A DNA stretch of 44,835 nucleotides, from positions 82,314 through 127,148 of the forward strand of contig JAHIVW010000002.1 in assembly GCA_018816245.1 (NCBI GenBank), given 5' to 3'. Shown piece after piece: positions 31,473-38,928 of this stretch. The position numbers and the translations under genes are program-made. Source of the DNA: Nanobdellota archaeon. GTDB taxonomy: Archaea > Aenigmatarchaeota > Aenigmatarchaeia > QMZP01. How positions within the stretch are numbered: position 1 is the first letter of the stretch; the number at the start of each line of letters is the position of its first letter. The notes beneath the pieces are model-generated. The model was not told where the DNA came from and ran no database searches. It was given only the letters and a program-made list of their open reading frames with translations.

Positions 31473-31712
31473 TCAATGGTCGATCTTGACAATACCGATC
31501 ATCTTCTGTCTGAAATCAACTTCATAGAGAATTCGATATGACCCAATACGAATACGAAAGAGCATTTCCTTCGAACCACGAATTCTTTTCACATTACGAG
31601 GAAGAGGAGTTTTCTCAAGGGATTCTATTTTTTCGAGAATCTTTTCTCGAATTAACGGCTCTGCTCCTTGAAGAAACTTTCGTGCTTGGTGAGAGTAGAG
31701 AATTGTATGCAT
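31473..31712 (-). CDS. RelE/ParE-family toxin, truncated by a stop before its catalytic end
   Basis: This 79-residue protein matches RelE toxins from the N-terminus (HTILYSHQARKFLQG) through RIRGSKEMLFRIRIGSYRILYEV to IGIVKIDH. Active RelE proteins cleave mRNA on the ribosome and usually end in a motif like DHRxxVY, where the Arg and Tyr take part in catalysis. Here DH is followed by TGA (31475-31473) and then, in frame, AAG CGG GTG TAC TGA, that is K-R-V-Y-stop. A single CGA to TGA change would explain it. The toxin is therefore probably inactive, unless the stop is read through. It lies three bases after the antitoxin gene. Confidence 0.8.
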   Translation of the reverse strand: MHTILYSHQARKFLQGAEPLIREKILEKIESLEKTPLPRNVKRIRGSKEMLFRIRIGSYRILYEVDFRQKMIGIVKIDH

Positions 31713-31715
31713 ATT

Positions 31716-31904
31716 TCAGGCGAGCTCGTTCTTCACCGTCTTGTGAGAGACAAGCTTGCCTGCTTTCTTTTCTTTCCGATAGGCGTCCAATGCCTTGCGG
31801 TCGTCTTCGTTCATGATATGGTCCGGTTCCATAAGCTCCTGAATTTCTCTGATGTCGTTCACAATTTTTTCAAGCTTCGTGAGGATCTGTTGTTCCATAT
31901 TCAT
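31716..31904 (-). CDS. Antitoxin of the RelE-type pair
   Basis: This 62-residue, charged, helical protein (MNMEQQILTKLEKIVNDIREI...) ends in a basic Lys-rich segment (KEKKAGKLVSHKTVKNELA) typical of toxin-wrapping antitoxin tails. It precedes the toxin by three bases, the usual order. An AT-rich TATA element (TATTTAATA, about 31921-31931) and a 21-bp operator-like palindrome (31931-31951) lie directly upstream, matching autoregulated toxin-antitoxin promoters. Confidence 0.72.
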   Translation of the reverse strand: MNMEQQILTKLEKIVNDIREIQELMEPDHIMNEDDRKALDAYRKEKKAGKLVSHKTVKNELA

Positions 31905-31930
31905 CTGGGATTTCCTGTCTTATTAAATAT

Positions 31931-31951
31931 AAGGTTGATCCAATCAACCTT
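31931..31951. promoter_or_regulatory. Operator palindrome of the toxin-antitoxin promoter
   Basis: Perfect 9-bp arms AAGGTTGAT and ATCAACCTT flank CCA. It borders the antitoxin TATA element and is also about 30 bp before the TATA (CTTATAAG, 31980-31987) of the divergent beta-propeller gene, so binding could affect both. Confidence 0.6.
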
Positions 31952-32009
31952 TCGGTTTCTCCCGAACAAAATCCGCCTGGCTTATAAGTCATGAGACCAA
32001 GACCATCCC

Positions 32010-33956
32010 ATGCGAGGAACCATCACTGTGGGGGTCATCGTCGCTGTCGCAGCACTGATTGTCATCATCGGTGCGGTGTCCTTAACATCTCTTGATGTCG
32101 TCAGTGCAGACGAGCTCCCAACCTTCAGTTCCTGTAACGCTATCGTGGACAGCTTCCAGAGCCGACAATCAGGCTACAAAGGAGTCGGGATAGCAAATGA
32201 TCTGGCAATCGCTGAGAGTGCTGCGCCTCTCGCTGCCGGTGACAGCTATTCCCAAACTAATGTCCAGGTCGCGGGCATTGACGAAGCAGATATCGTGAAA
32301 ACCGACGGGTCGTTCATCTACACATTGTCTGGCACATACCTCGTCATTGCTGATGCAGACCCGTTGACGGTGCTTTCTGAAAGCAAACTTGAACTCATCT
32401 ATCCAGAGCAGCTCTTCATCGAGGGGAATCGCCTGCTCGTGCTCGGCATGAAGACACGGGAAATCGAACCACTTCCTGGAGAGCCGATCGCCAAGCCGCT
32501 CCTTGATGACATGGACGTGATTAGTGAACCACGGTATTACCCCTATACGATTTCCGAACTCGTTGCCCAGATATACGATATCACCGACAAGGCGAATCCA
32601 ACCCTTGTTCGTGAGATCGATCTTGAAGGATCACTGACTGCAGCACGGAAGATCGGCTCTGATATTTACCTCGTGTCCACATCCTATCCCCTGTATTACG
32701 CCTTAGAGGAACGCATTGTTCCTGAGTTCCGGGACACTGCTGTTTCAGAGGACTATGATATTGTTGCACCGTGTTCAGAAATCAGATACCTGCCACCTGT
32801 CCAAGCGAACTCTTTCATCACAGTTTCGAGTTTCTCCATGACCGACGAGACGCCAGTAGAAACCCAGACCATTGTCGGCACAGCAGAAAGCGTGTACATG
32901 TCGTACAACAAATTGTACGTTGCCCAGTCATACTGGCCCCAACCAACGCTCGGTGCACTGGTCCCCAATATTGATGTTCTCCCAAACTCAGAAACCATGA
33001 CGAATGTCTACGTGTTCTCGATTGCCGGAGGCATTTCCTATGACGGCCTGCTTACGGTTCCTGGCAGGGTCCTGAACCAGTTCTCCATGGATGAATACAA
33101 CAACGTGTTCCGGATCGCAACCACCCGGCAGAGCAACATGCGAAATGTCGACGTGCGGGAGCCGCAACAGACCAACGGGATCTATATCTTTGACGCAACC
33201 ACGCGGACCCAACTTGGTGCGCTTGACGGGCTTGCGCCGACCGAGCAGATCTATTCCGTGCGCTTCCTTGGCGACCGCGCCTATATGGTCACGTTCAAGA
33301 CCATTGATCCGTTGTTCGTTTTTGACGTGGCTGATCCAGCGAACCCGAAGCTCCTTGGTCAACTGAAGATCCCCGGCTACTCAGGCTACCTCCATCCGTA
33401 CGACGAGACGCACCTCATCGGCGTCGGGAAGGAAGCGATCGACAAAGGAAACTTCGCCTTGTTCCAGGGCGTGAAGCTCGCCCTCTTTGACGTGGGTGAT
33501 GTTGCGAATCCCAAGGAGCTCTCCTCTATTGAGATCGGTGAACGCGGGACGAGCACACCGGTGTTGTACGATCACAAGGCCTTCCTGTTCGACAAGGAGA
33601 AGAACCTGCTTGCGCTGCCCATCGAGCTCTACGAGAATGCCGGCGGGCCAAGCGGCTACGGCGAATTTACGTATCAGGGTCTGTACGTCTACCGGCTGAC
33701 CCTTGAGAACGGCTTCGAGCTGCTGGGAACGATTAGCCACAGCGACTTCGTCAAAGGTGCGCTCAGTCCTTGGGAGCACGCGGACCGGTTCGTGGAGCGC
33801 AGCATCTCCATCGGGAACGTCCTCTACAGCATCTCCCCCACGATGATCAAGGCGAACCAGCTCTTCGAGCTGGAAGAAGCGGGGGGCATCTCCTTTGGAG
33901 AACCGAATTCCTATCCCTGTCTTGGATGCGGGGGGATCGAGCCAGCGTTTATCTAA
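32010..33956 (+). CDS. Secreted beta-propeller domain protein
   Basis: This 648-residue protein has an N-terminal hydrophobic signal/anchor (residues about 5-28). It is followed by the Beta_propel family blocks: TNVQVAGIDEADIVKTDG, VAQIYDITDKANP, YMVTFKTIDPLFVFDVADPANPKLLGQLKIPGYS, and a Cys-containing end (PCLGCGG). This family occurs in archaea and bacteria as extracellular propellers that probably bind proteins or polymers. CTTATAAG at 31980-31987 is centred 26 nt before the ATG, so it is leaderless. It is separate from the PQQ propellers that follow. Confidence 0.85.
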   Translation: MRGTITVGVIVAVAALIVIIGAVSLTSLDVVSADELPTFSSCNAIVDSFQSRQSGYKGVGIANDLAIAESAAPLAAGDSYSQTNVQVAGIDEADIVKTDGSFIYTLSGTYLVIADADPLTVLSESKLELIYPEQLFIEGNRLLVLGMKTREIEPLPGEPIAKPLLDDMDVISEPRYYPYTISELVAQIYDITDKANPTLVREIDLEGSLTAARKIGSDIYLVSTSYPLYYALEERIVPEFRDTAVSEDYDIVAPCSEIRYLPPVQANSFITVSSFSMTDETPVETQTIVGTAESVYMSYNKLYVAQSYWPQPTLGALVPNIDVLPNSETMTNVYVFSIAGGISYDGLLTVPGRVLNQFSMDEYNNVFRIATTRQSNMRNVDVREPQQTNGIYIFDATTRTQLGALDGLAPTEQIYSVRFLGDRAYMVTFKTIDPLFVFDVADPANPKLLGQLKIPGYSGYLHPYDETHLIGVGKEAIDKGNFALFQGVKLALFDVGDVANPKELSSIEIGERGTSTPVLYDHKAFLFDKEKNLLALPIELYENAGGPSGYGEFTYQGLYVYRLTLENGFELLGTISHSDFVKGALSPWEHADRFVERSISIGNVLYSISPTMIKANQLFELEEAGGISFGEPNSYPCLGCGGIEPAFI

Positions 33957-33970
33957 CTTTTCTTGGTGTT

Positions 33971-33987
33971 GTATCACACCGTGATAC
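33971..33987. promoter_or_regulatory. Operator palindrome, copy 4, upstream of the PQQ-propeller operon
   Basis: GTATCACACCGTGATAC pairs 7 of 8 bases around C33979 (one more pair on each side). It is followed by a weak TATA element (CTTATTTC, about 33992-33999) and the ATG at 34020, 41 bp from its centre. Confidence 0.7.
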
Positions 33988-34019
33988 ACCTTCTTATTTC
34001 TCCAACCGTTACCTCTCCC

Positions 34020-35303
34020 ATGCCCTACCAGACCGGATCCCCGCTCTCCGGCGGACCGACCTTCGACACCTCCCAGTTCGGGGACGTGGAGCTCGGTAGC
34101 CTCATCGTCCAGTACAAGCAGCAAGGCAAAAGCTTCTGGGAGGAGATCCAGCCCGGCGGCAGCATCACGTCCCGGGTCGTGGTCCACAACAACCTCGTCC
34201 TGATCGGTGCGTGCGACAAGAACTTCTACGCCCTCACCATGGACGGGAAAGAAGTCTGGCGCTTCAAAACCGAGGGCGTGATCCTTGATCGGTGCGCTGT
34301 CCACGGTGACACGCTCTATTTTTGTTCTTATGACCAGAATCTGTACGCGGTTGACGTCGCGACAGGAAAAGAACAGTGGCGCTTTCAAACCAAAGGACCG
34401 ATTACCGAGGCCCCGACGTACTTCAACGGCCGCCTCTTCTTCGGTTCTGCTGACAAAAGTGTCTACTGCCTTGACGCGGCAACAGGGCAACAGGTTTGGC
34501 GCTTTCGGGTTCAGTCAGGCTGTGTTCCCTGTCCTTTGGTCACCAACGATCGCATCTATTTCGGGTATGACGACCGGAACTTCTACTGCCTGAACCATAA
34601 CGGCGAACTCCTCTGGAAATACAAGGCGAACGGGCTTGTGGCCTGCTGGCCTGCGGCCATTGACGAGCAGCGCGTCTACTTCGGCTCGTTTGACAAAACC
34701 CTGTACGCACTTGACAAAACCACCGGCCAACTCATCTGGAAGTTCCAGACAACCGAAGAAGTAATGTCACCGATTGTAGAGAACGGAAAGGTCTACGTCA
34801 GCTGCTTGGATCGGAACATGTATTGTCTTGATGCTGCAACAGGGGCAAAACAATGGCAATGCAAAACCAATGGGATGCTGTGCGGTACCATCAGCTTCTG
34901 TGATGTGTTATGCTTAGTCGGCTGCGAAGACAGGAACGTGTATGCAATCAACAAACGAACCGGGACCATCGTCTGGAAATACAAGACCGACGGTATGATC
35001 ATGCAGGTGGAATCATTCGGAAACCGCATCTATGCAGGATCCTGGGATTGCAAACTGTATTGCCTTGACCCTTCCGGAAATCTTCTCTGGGAATTCAAGA
35101 CGAGTACGGGAACACCCTCAACAATTACGCCGCCGGAAATCAAGTTCGGTGAAGCGATCCAAGTTGTCGCTCAAGAAGAAGAGGAAGAAGAATCTATTGA
35201 TCGCTACAAAGAGGCCTTCGCCGCCGAGGGAGGCGGTAGCAGTGTCTACCGGTCTTCGTCCCAGTATATCAAGAAGCATCGATACGGGGGAAGGAACGAA
35301 TGA
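34020..35303 (+). CDS. Cytoplasmic PQQ-like beta-propeller protein 1
   Basis: This 427-residue protein has no signal peptide. About eight repeats of roughly 40 residues follow the PQQ-propeller pattern, each with a D-x-x-x-Y-x-[LI] strand and a W-x-[FY] turn (for example DKNFYALTMDGKEVWRF). After the propeller an acidic linker leads to a tail with SSSQYIKKHRYGG that is almost unchanged in the next two genes. The start at 34020 follows the operator and TATA; the longer frame from 33963 runs through the operator. Its stop overlaps the next ATG (ATGA). No quinone enzyme residues are evident, so a binding scaffold is more likely than a dehydrogenase. Confidence 0.8.
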   Translation: MPYQTGSPLSGGPTFDTSQFGDVELGSLIVQYKQQGKSFWEEIQPGGSITSRVVVHNNLVLIGACDKNFYALTMDGKEVWRFKTEGVILDRCAVHGDTLYFCSYDQNLYAVDVATGKEQWRFQTKGPITEAPTYFNGRLFFGSADKSVYCLDAATGQQVWRFRVQSGCVPCPLVTNDRIYFGYDDRNFYCLNHNGELLWKYKANGLVACWPAAIDEQRVYFGSFDKTLYALDKTTGQLIWKFQTTEEVMSPIVENGKVYVSCLDRNMYCLDAATGAKQWQCKTNGMLCGTISFCDVLCLVGCEDRNVYAINKRTGTIVWKYKTDGMIMQVESFGNRIYAGSWDCKLYCLDPSGNLLWEFKTSTGTPSTITPPEIKFGEAIQVVAQEEEEEESIDRYKEAFAAEGGGSSVYRSSSQYIKKHRYGGRNE

Positions 35304-36601
35304 ACTACAAAACAGGGGCGTATGATACTGATTCTCAACGTCTCAGCGGACCGACGTTTACGACAGACCAATTCCGAGAACTCGAACTCGTGGGAACCGT
35401 TCTCCAATACAAGGACAGTGTCCGTGATTACTGGGAACGAATCGGCATTGGAGGAAGCATTTCAGCCCGCGCCTTCGTGACACCTGATGGTGTGTTCATC
35501 GGTGCCTGCGACAAGAACTTCTACTGTCTTGACAAGAACGGCAAAGAAAAGTGGCGCTTCCAGACCAATGGTGTCATTATGGAAAGTGCTGACGTCTCAG
35601 AAACCATGGTCTATTTCGGATCAGCCGACCAGAATGTCTACGCCCTCGACGTCAAAACAGGCAAAGAAATCTGGCGATTCAAAACAAATGGGATTGTTCC
35701 ACAAAAACCCGTTGTCCATGGAGGACGAGTGTATATCGGTTCCACGGACAAGAATCTCTACTGTCTTGATGCGCATACTGGAAAGAAGATCTGGGGTTTC
35801 CATGTCAAAGAGGGAAGCATCCTTGAGCCACTGATTGTAAATAATCGTATCCACTTCTGCGCAAAGGACAATACCTACTATTGTTGCACCCTTGACGGGA
35901 ACCTCGTCTGGCGGTTCCTCACAAACGGATCGATTTGTGGCGGGCCTGCCTTCTACCACAACGGGAAACTCTACATCGGTTGTTGGGATCAAAATGTCTA
36001 CTGTCTCAATGAAACAACTGGCGAGCGTATCTGGGCCTATAAAGCAAACGCACCAACCATGATTCCCGTTGTCTGGAATAATCGTGTCTACGCTGGCTGC
36101 TGGGACAAAACAATCTACTGCCTTGATGCGGAAACAGGAAAGCGAATTTGGGCGCATCACATTACTGACTTCCCCTCGTATCAAGTTGTCCTCCAGAAAG
36201 GCCTTTGTATTTTCGGGACTGCTGATAACAAGATCTGCGGGATTGACGCAGAAACCGGCACCGAGCGATGGACAGTCAAAACAAACGGCATGAACGCCCA
36301 GCTTATGGGCATCGACGGAACGATTTACGCTGGCTGCTGGGACTGCAAACTTTATTGTATTGACGCAGCAACCGGAAACGTCAACTGGGTTTTTCACACA
36401 AGCATGAGTACCCCATCACCCATTGAACCGCCAACAGAAACCGTGACGTCAACAGTGGAACATATTATCCCAATCGAAGATACTCAAGAAGAACAAAGTA
36501 GATACAAAGAACAGTTCTCTGCAGAAGGCAGTGGGAGTAGCGTGTATAAATCTTCCTCTCAGTATATCAAGAAGCACCGGTACGGAGGAGGCGAAGAATG
36601 A
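35300..36601 (+). CDS. Cytoplasmic PQQ-like beta-propeller protein 2
   Basis: This 433-residue paralogue of the gene before it opens with the same N-terminal block (SGPTFTTDQFRELELVGTVLQYKD...IGGSISARAF). It carries eight PQQ-type repeats, such as GCWDQNVYCLNETTGERIW, an acidic linker and the conserved tail SSSQYIKKHRYGGGEE. Many strands contain YCLDA-type cysteines, consistent with a reducing cytoplasm. It is translationally coupled at both ends by ATGA overlaps. Confidence 0.8.
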   Translation: MNYKTGAYDTDSQRLSGPTFTTDQFRELELVGTVLQYKDSVRDYWERIGIGGSISARAFVTPDGVFIGACDKNFYCLDKNGKEKWRFQTNGVIMESADVSETMVYFGSADQNVYALDVKTGKEIWRFKTNGIVPQKPVVHGGRVYIGSTDKNLYCLDAHTGKKIWGFHVKEGSILEPLIVNNRIHFCAKDNTYYCCTLDGNLVWRFLTNGSICGGPAFYHNGKLYIGCWDQNVYCLNETTGERIWAYKANAPTMIPVVWNNRVYAGCWDKTIYCLDAETGKRIWAHHITDFPSYQVVLQKGLCIFGTADNKICGIDAETGTERWTVKTNGMNAQLMGIDGTIYAGCWDCKLYCIDAATGNVNWVFHTSMSTPSPIEPPTETVTSTVEHIIPIEDTQEEQSRYKEQFSAEGSGSSVYKSSSQYIKKHRYGGGEE

Positions 36602-37881
36602 CCAATTACGACACTGGTTCATGGACTCCTAGCGGTCCCTCATTTGACACAACCCAGTTCGGAGACGTAGAACTCGTCGGGACTCTGATGAGCTTCAAGG
36701 ACGCAAGGGAACAATTCTGGAGCAGCATTGGGATTGGCGGCAGCATCATCGCGGCCCCACTTATATACAATAACACAATCTACGTCGGCGCCTGCGACAA
36801 GAATTTCTACGCCATCACGATGGATGGCAAAGAAAAGTGGCGCTTCCCGGTTCAAGATGTGATATCCTTCTGGGCCATCGCTCATGATGGCGTGATCTAC
36901 TTCACCAGCTTCGATAGAAATATTTATGCTATCACCGAAGATGGCAACGAAGTCTGGCGTTTCCAGACGAACGATCAGCTCCATGGTCCTCCAGTATACC
37001 ATGATGGGCGAATATACCTCTGCTCTCGTGACAACAATCTTTATGTGCTTCATGCCAGAACCGGGGAATTTCTCTGGAAATATCAAACAAACGGACCGAC
37101 ATACGTCCCGACAATCGGCAATGGTCGCATTTATTTCGGGAGCTACGATAACAATCTCTACTGTCTGAACATGGACGGTCAGCTGCTCTGGAAGATCCCG
37201 TTCCCTGATCGCGTCATCACTTGGCCTGCTCCGTTAGTGAACGGTGTCATAATTACCGGCTGTTGGAACAACACAATTTATGGTCTTGACGCAGAAACCG
37301 GAACCCAGAAGTGGACATTCAAGACGCTTGATGTTCCGTTTCCCCGAGTTGCCTGGAACAACCGACTCTATAGTGGATCGAGGGATTGCAACTGCTATTG
37401 CATTGACGTGAACACAGGACAATTGATCTGGAAATTTCCAGCACAAGGATTCACTGGTCTGATTCCCTCTGTTGCAAATGGCAGAGCATTCTTTCCGTCA
37501 ATGGACCAGAATGTTTACTGTCTTGAGGCGAATACAGGCCGGCTCCTCTGGAAGTTCCAGACTGATGGACCGGTCATTGGGGTGCGGGCTCATGAAGATA
37601 AGGTCTACTTCGGTTCCTTCGATTGTCATCTCTATTGCGTTGATGCAACAGGAAGAGTGGTATGGAAGTTCCGCACAAACTCAGCAAACCCCTCAGAAAT
37701 CAAACCGCCCGGGAACAAGCCTGATCAATTCGAGCAAACTTTGACAGTCACGGACGATGCACCAGAGGATTCTGTGGATCGGTATAGAGAATCATTCGCA
37801 GCGGAAGGTGGTGGAAGCAGTGTCTACAAGTCCTCTTCTCAGTATATCAAGAAGCACCGGTACGGCGGCGGGAGCCAGTAA
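36598..37881 (+). CDS. Cytoplasmic PQQ-like beta-propeller protein 3
   Basis: This 427-residue third paralogue has the N-terminal block SGPSFDTTQFGDVELVGTLMSFKD, eight PQQ-type repeats, an acidic linker and the tail SSSQYIKKHRYGGGSQ. The three proteins clearly arose by tandem duplication; the blades have diverged much more than the tails. Equal dosage from one coupled message suggests a hetero-complex (inference). Confidence 0.8.
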   Translation: MTNYDTGSWTPSGPSFDTTQFGDVELVGTLMSFKDAREQFWSSIGIGGSIIAAPLIYNNTIYVGACDKNFYAITMDGKEKWRFPVQDVISFWAIAHDGVIYFTSFDRNIYAITEDGNEVWRFQTNDQLHGPPVYHDGRIYLCSRDNNLYVLHARTGEFLWKYQTNGPTYVPTIGNGRIYFGSYDNNLYCLNMDGQLLWKIPFPDRVITWPAPLVNGVIITGCWNNTIYGLDAETGTQKWTFKTLDVPFPRVAWNNRLYSGSRDCNCYCIDVNTGQLIWKFPAQGFTGLIPSVANGRAFFPSMDQNVYCLEANTGRLLWKFQTDGPVIGVRAHEDKVYFGSFDCHLYCVDATGRVVWKFRTNSANPSEIKPPGNKPDQFEQTLTVTDDAPEDSVDRYRESFAAEGGGSSVYKSSSQYIKKHRYGGGSQ

Positions 37882-37920
37882 TCAACCTCTCGTATAAGTC
37901 GCCGAAAATCAACATAATCT

Positions 37921-38787
37921 ATGCGCTTTAGACTCGAGTATCGCTTCCAAAAGGAATTTCTGTACTCATTAAAAGGAGAGAAAACATGGCAAAACCTTGC
38001 TGATAAATTACAGACAACATCGGGTATTCTGAAAGGTTGTTGCATAGAAGGGAATACCATTCCTGAAGAGCTTTACCAGAAAATTCGTACTCCTGAAACA
38101 GATCAACATATCCTTGATATTCTCGACAATCAATGGGGTCGAAGAAGAGGTGGATTTACCTCAGATGGAAATACAAAATCAATTTGTATTCCTAGATTAA
38201 GCGATGATCTAGCCGAGGTCATCGGCGTCATGCTTGGAGACGGCTCAATTTATATCAACAAAAAGAAAGGTATCTATCAAATTCGGATAGCAGGAAACGT
38301 TTACAAAGAACAAGAATACTTTCTTTATCTTTATTCATTGTTCAAGAAACTATTTGGAATAACAGGGAGATTCGTTAAGCGAAAGGAAAGAGGGGCAATT
38401 TATTTGTGTTTTGATTCGATGAAACTTGTTCGATTCTTCGAAGAGATAGGACTCTTTCAAATAAAATGTGGCATTCCGCAATGGATATGGAAAGATCATA
38501 AGTTCCTTAAAGCTTGCATCAGAGGTCTTATCGATACTGATGGATCGGTTTTTCGACTATCTCAAAAAGACCCCCATATCGTGAGGATATCGTTTAAGAA
38601 CAAGGATAAAACGCTATTAGAGGATTTGAGATATGCATTACTCCAGCTCAGATTTCATCCAAGTCAGGCGATTCATTGGAACATCTCCTTGACGAGGAAG
38701 GGGGATACCCTCCGATACTGGCGAGAGATCGGTTTTAAAAACCCAAAGAACCGAAGTAGGTTTCAACAATTCAGCCCCGTCGTCTAG
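37921..38787 (+). CDS. LAGLIDADG homing-endonuclease-like protein
   Basis: This 288-residue protein has two LAGLIDADG motifs: DLAEVIGVMLGDGSI (about 96-110) and LKACIRGLIDTDGSV (196-210). Both keep the acidic metal ligands (GDG and TDG), and the spacing is right for a single-chain enzyme. The N-terminal 90 residues look like a helix-turn-helix DNA-binding domain (KTWQNLADKLQTTSGILKG). The gene is AT-rich compared with its neighbours, suggesting transfer. CGTATAAGT at about 37892-37900 gives a leaderless start. It is not inside a protein gene as an intein; instead its last five codons overlap the tRNA-Gln gene, which carries an insertion. Confidence 0.82.
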   Translation: MRFRLEYRFQKEFLYSLKGEKTWQNLADKLQTTSGILKGCCIEGNTIPEELYQKIRTPETDQHILDILDNQWGRRRGGFTSDGNTKSICIPRLSDDLAEVIGVMLGDGSIYINKKKGIYQIRIAGNVYKEQEYFLYLYSLFKKLFGITGRFVKRKERGAIYLCFDSMKLVRFFEEIGLFQIKCGIPQWIWKDHKFLKACIRGLIDTDGSVFRLSQKDPHIVRISFKNKDKTLLEDLRYALLQLRFHPSQAIHWNISLTRKGDTLRYWREIGFKNPKNRSRFQQFSPVV

Positions 38788-38864
38788 CGGTCAAACTCTC
38801 GAGAGAGGGCTTAGGATACGGGCCTCTGGAGCCCGGGACCCCGGTTCGAATCCGGGCGGGGCTA
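38773..38864 (+). tRNA. tRNA-Gln (CUG) with a 20-nt D-loop insertion
   Basis: Acceptor arms AGCCCCG (38773-38779) and CGGGGCT (38857-38863) pair fully, with discriminator A. The anticodon stem CGGGC/GCCCG encloses loop CTCTGGA, so the anticodon is CUG. The T-arm CCCGG-TTCGAAT-CCGGG is normal. The D-arm reads GTCTAGCGGT, then about 20 extra bases (38792-38811) that include the palindrome CTCTCGAGAG, then TAGGAT. Removing them gives a typical Gln D-arm. An archaeal intron at an unusual place is likely, but I could not draw a canonical bulge-helix-bulge. Confidence 0.85.
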
Positions 38865-38928
38865 TGTTTTGGCCCAGCCGGTAGGCCGCTTCCCTCCGGC
38901 TTATACTGTCCTGTTCCCAGAATCATCC

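Noticed and set aside
33963-34019. Upstream TTG extension of the first PQQ gene
   Set aside because: It would translate the operator and TATA element; the ATG at 34020 has the same spacing from the operator as dph2 and the agmatinase gene.
33381-34490. 369-residue minus-strand open frame spanning two genes
   Set aside because: It crosses the end of the secreted beta-propeller gene, the operator/promoter and the first PQQ gene, all well supported on the plus strand; it is a codon-bias shadow.
34300-37700. Repetitive DNA that could suggest a repeat array
   Set aside because: The periodicity of about 120 bp comes from propeller blades in coding sequence; there are no identical short repeats with unique spacers, so no CRISPR array.
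37921-38787. Intein interpretation for the LAGLIDADG protein
   Set aside because: No Hint splicing blocks or flanking extein are visible; it has its own promoter and helix-turn-helix-like N-terminus.
38792-38811. Canonical bulge-helix-bulge intron in tRNA-Gln
   Set aside because: I tried several splice positions and could not form the 3-4-3 motif, so the insertion is reported without claiming standard splicing.
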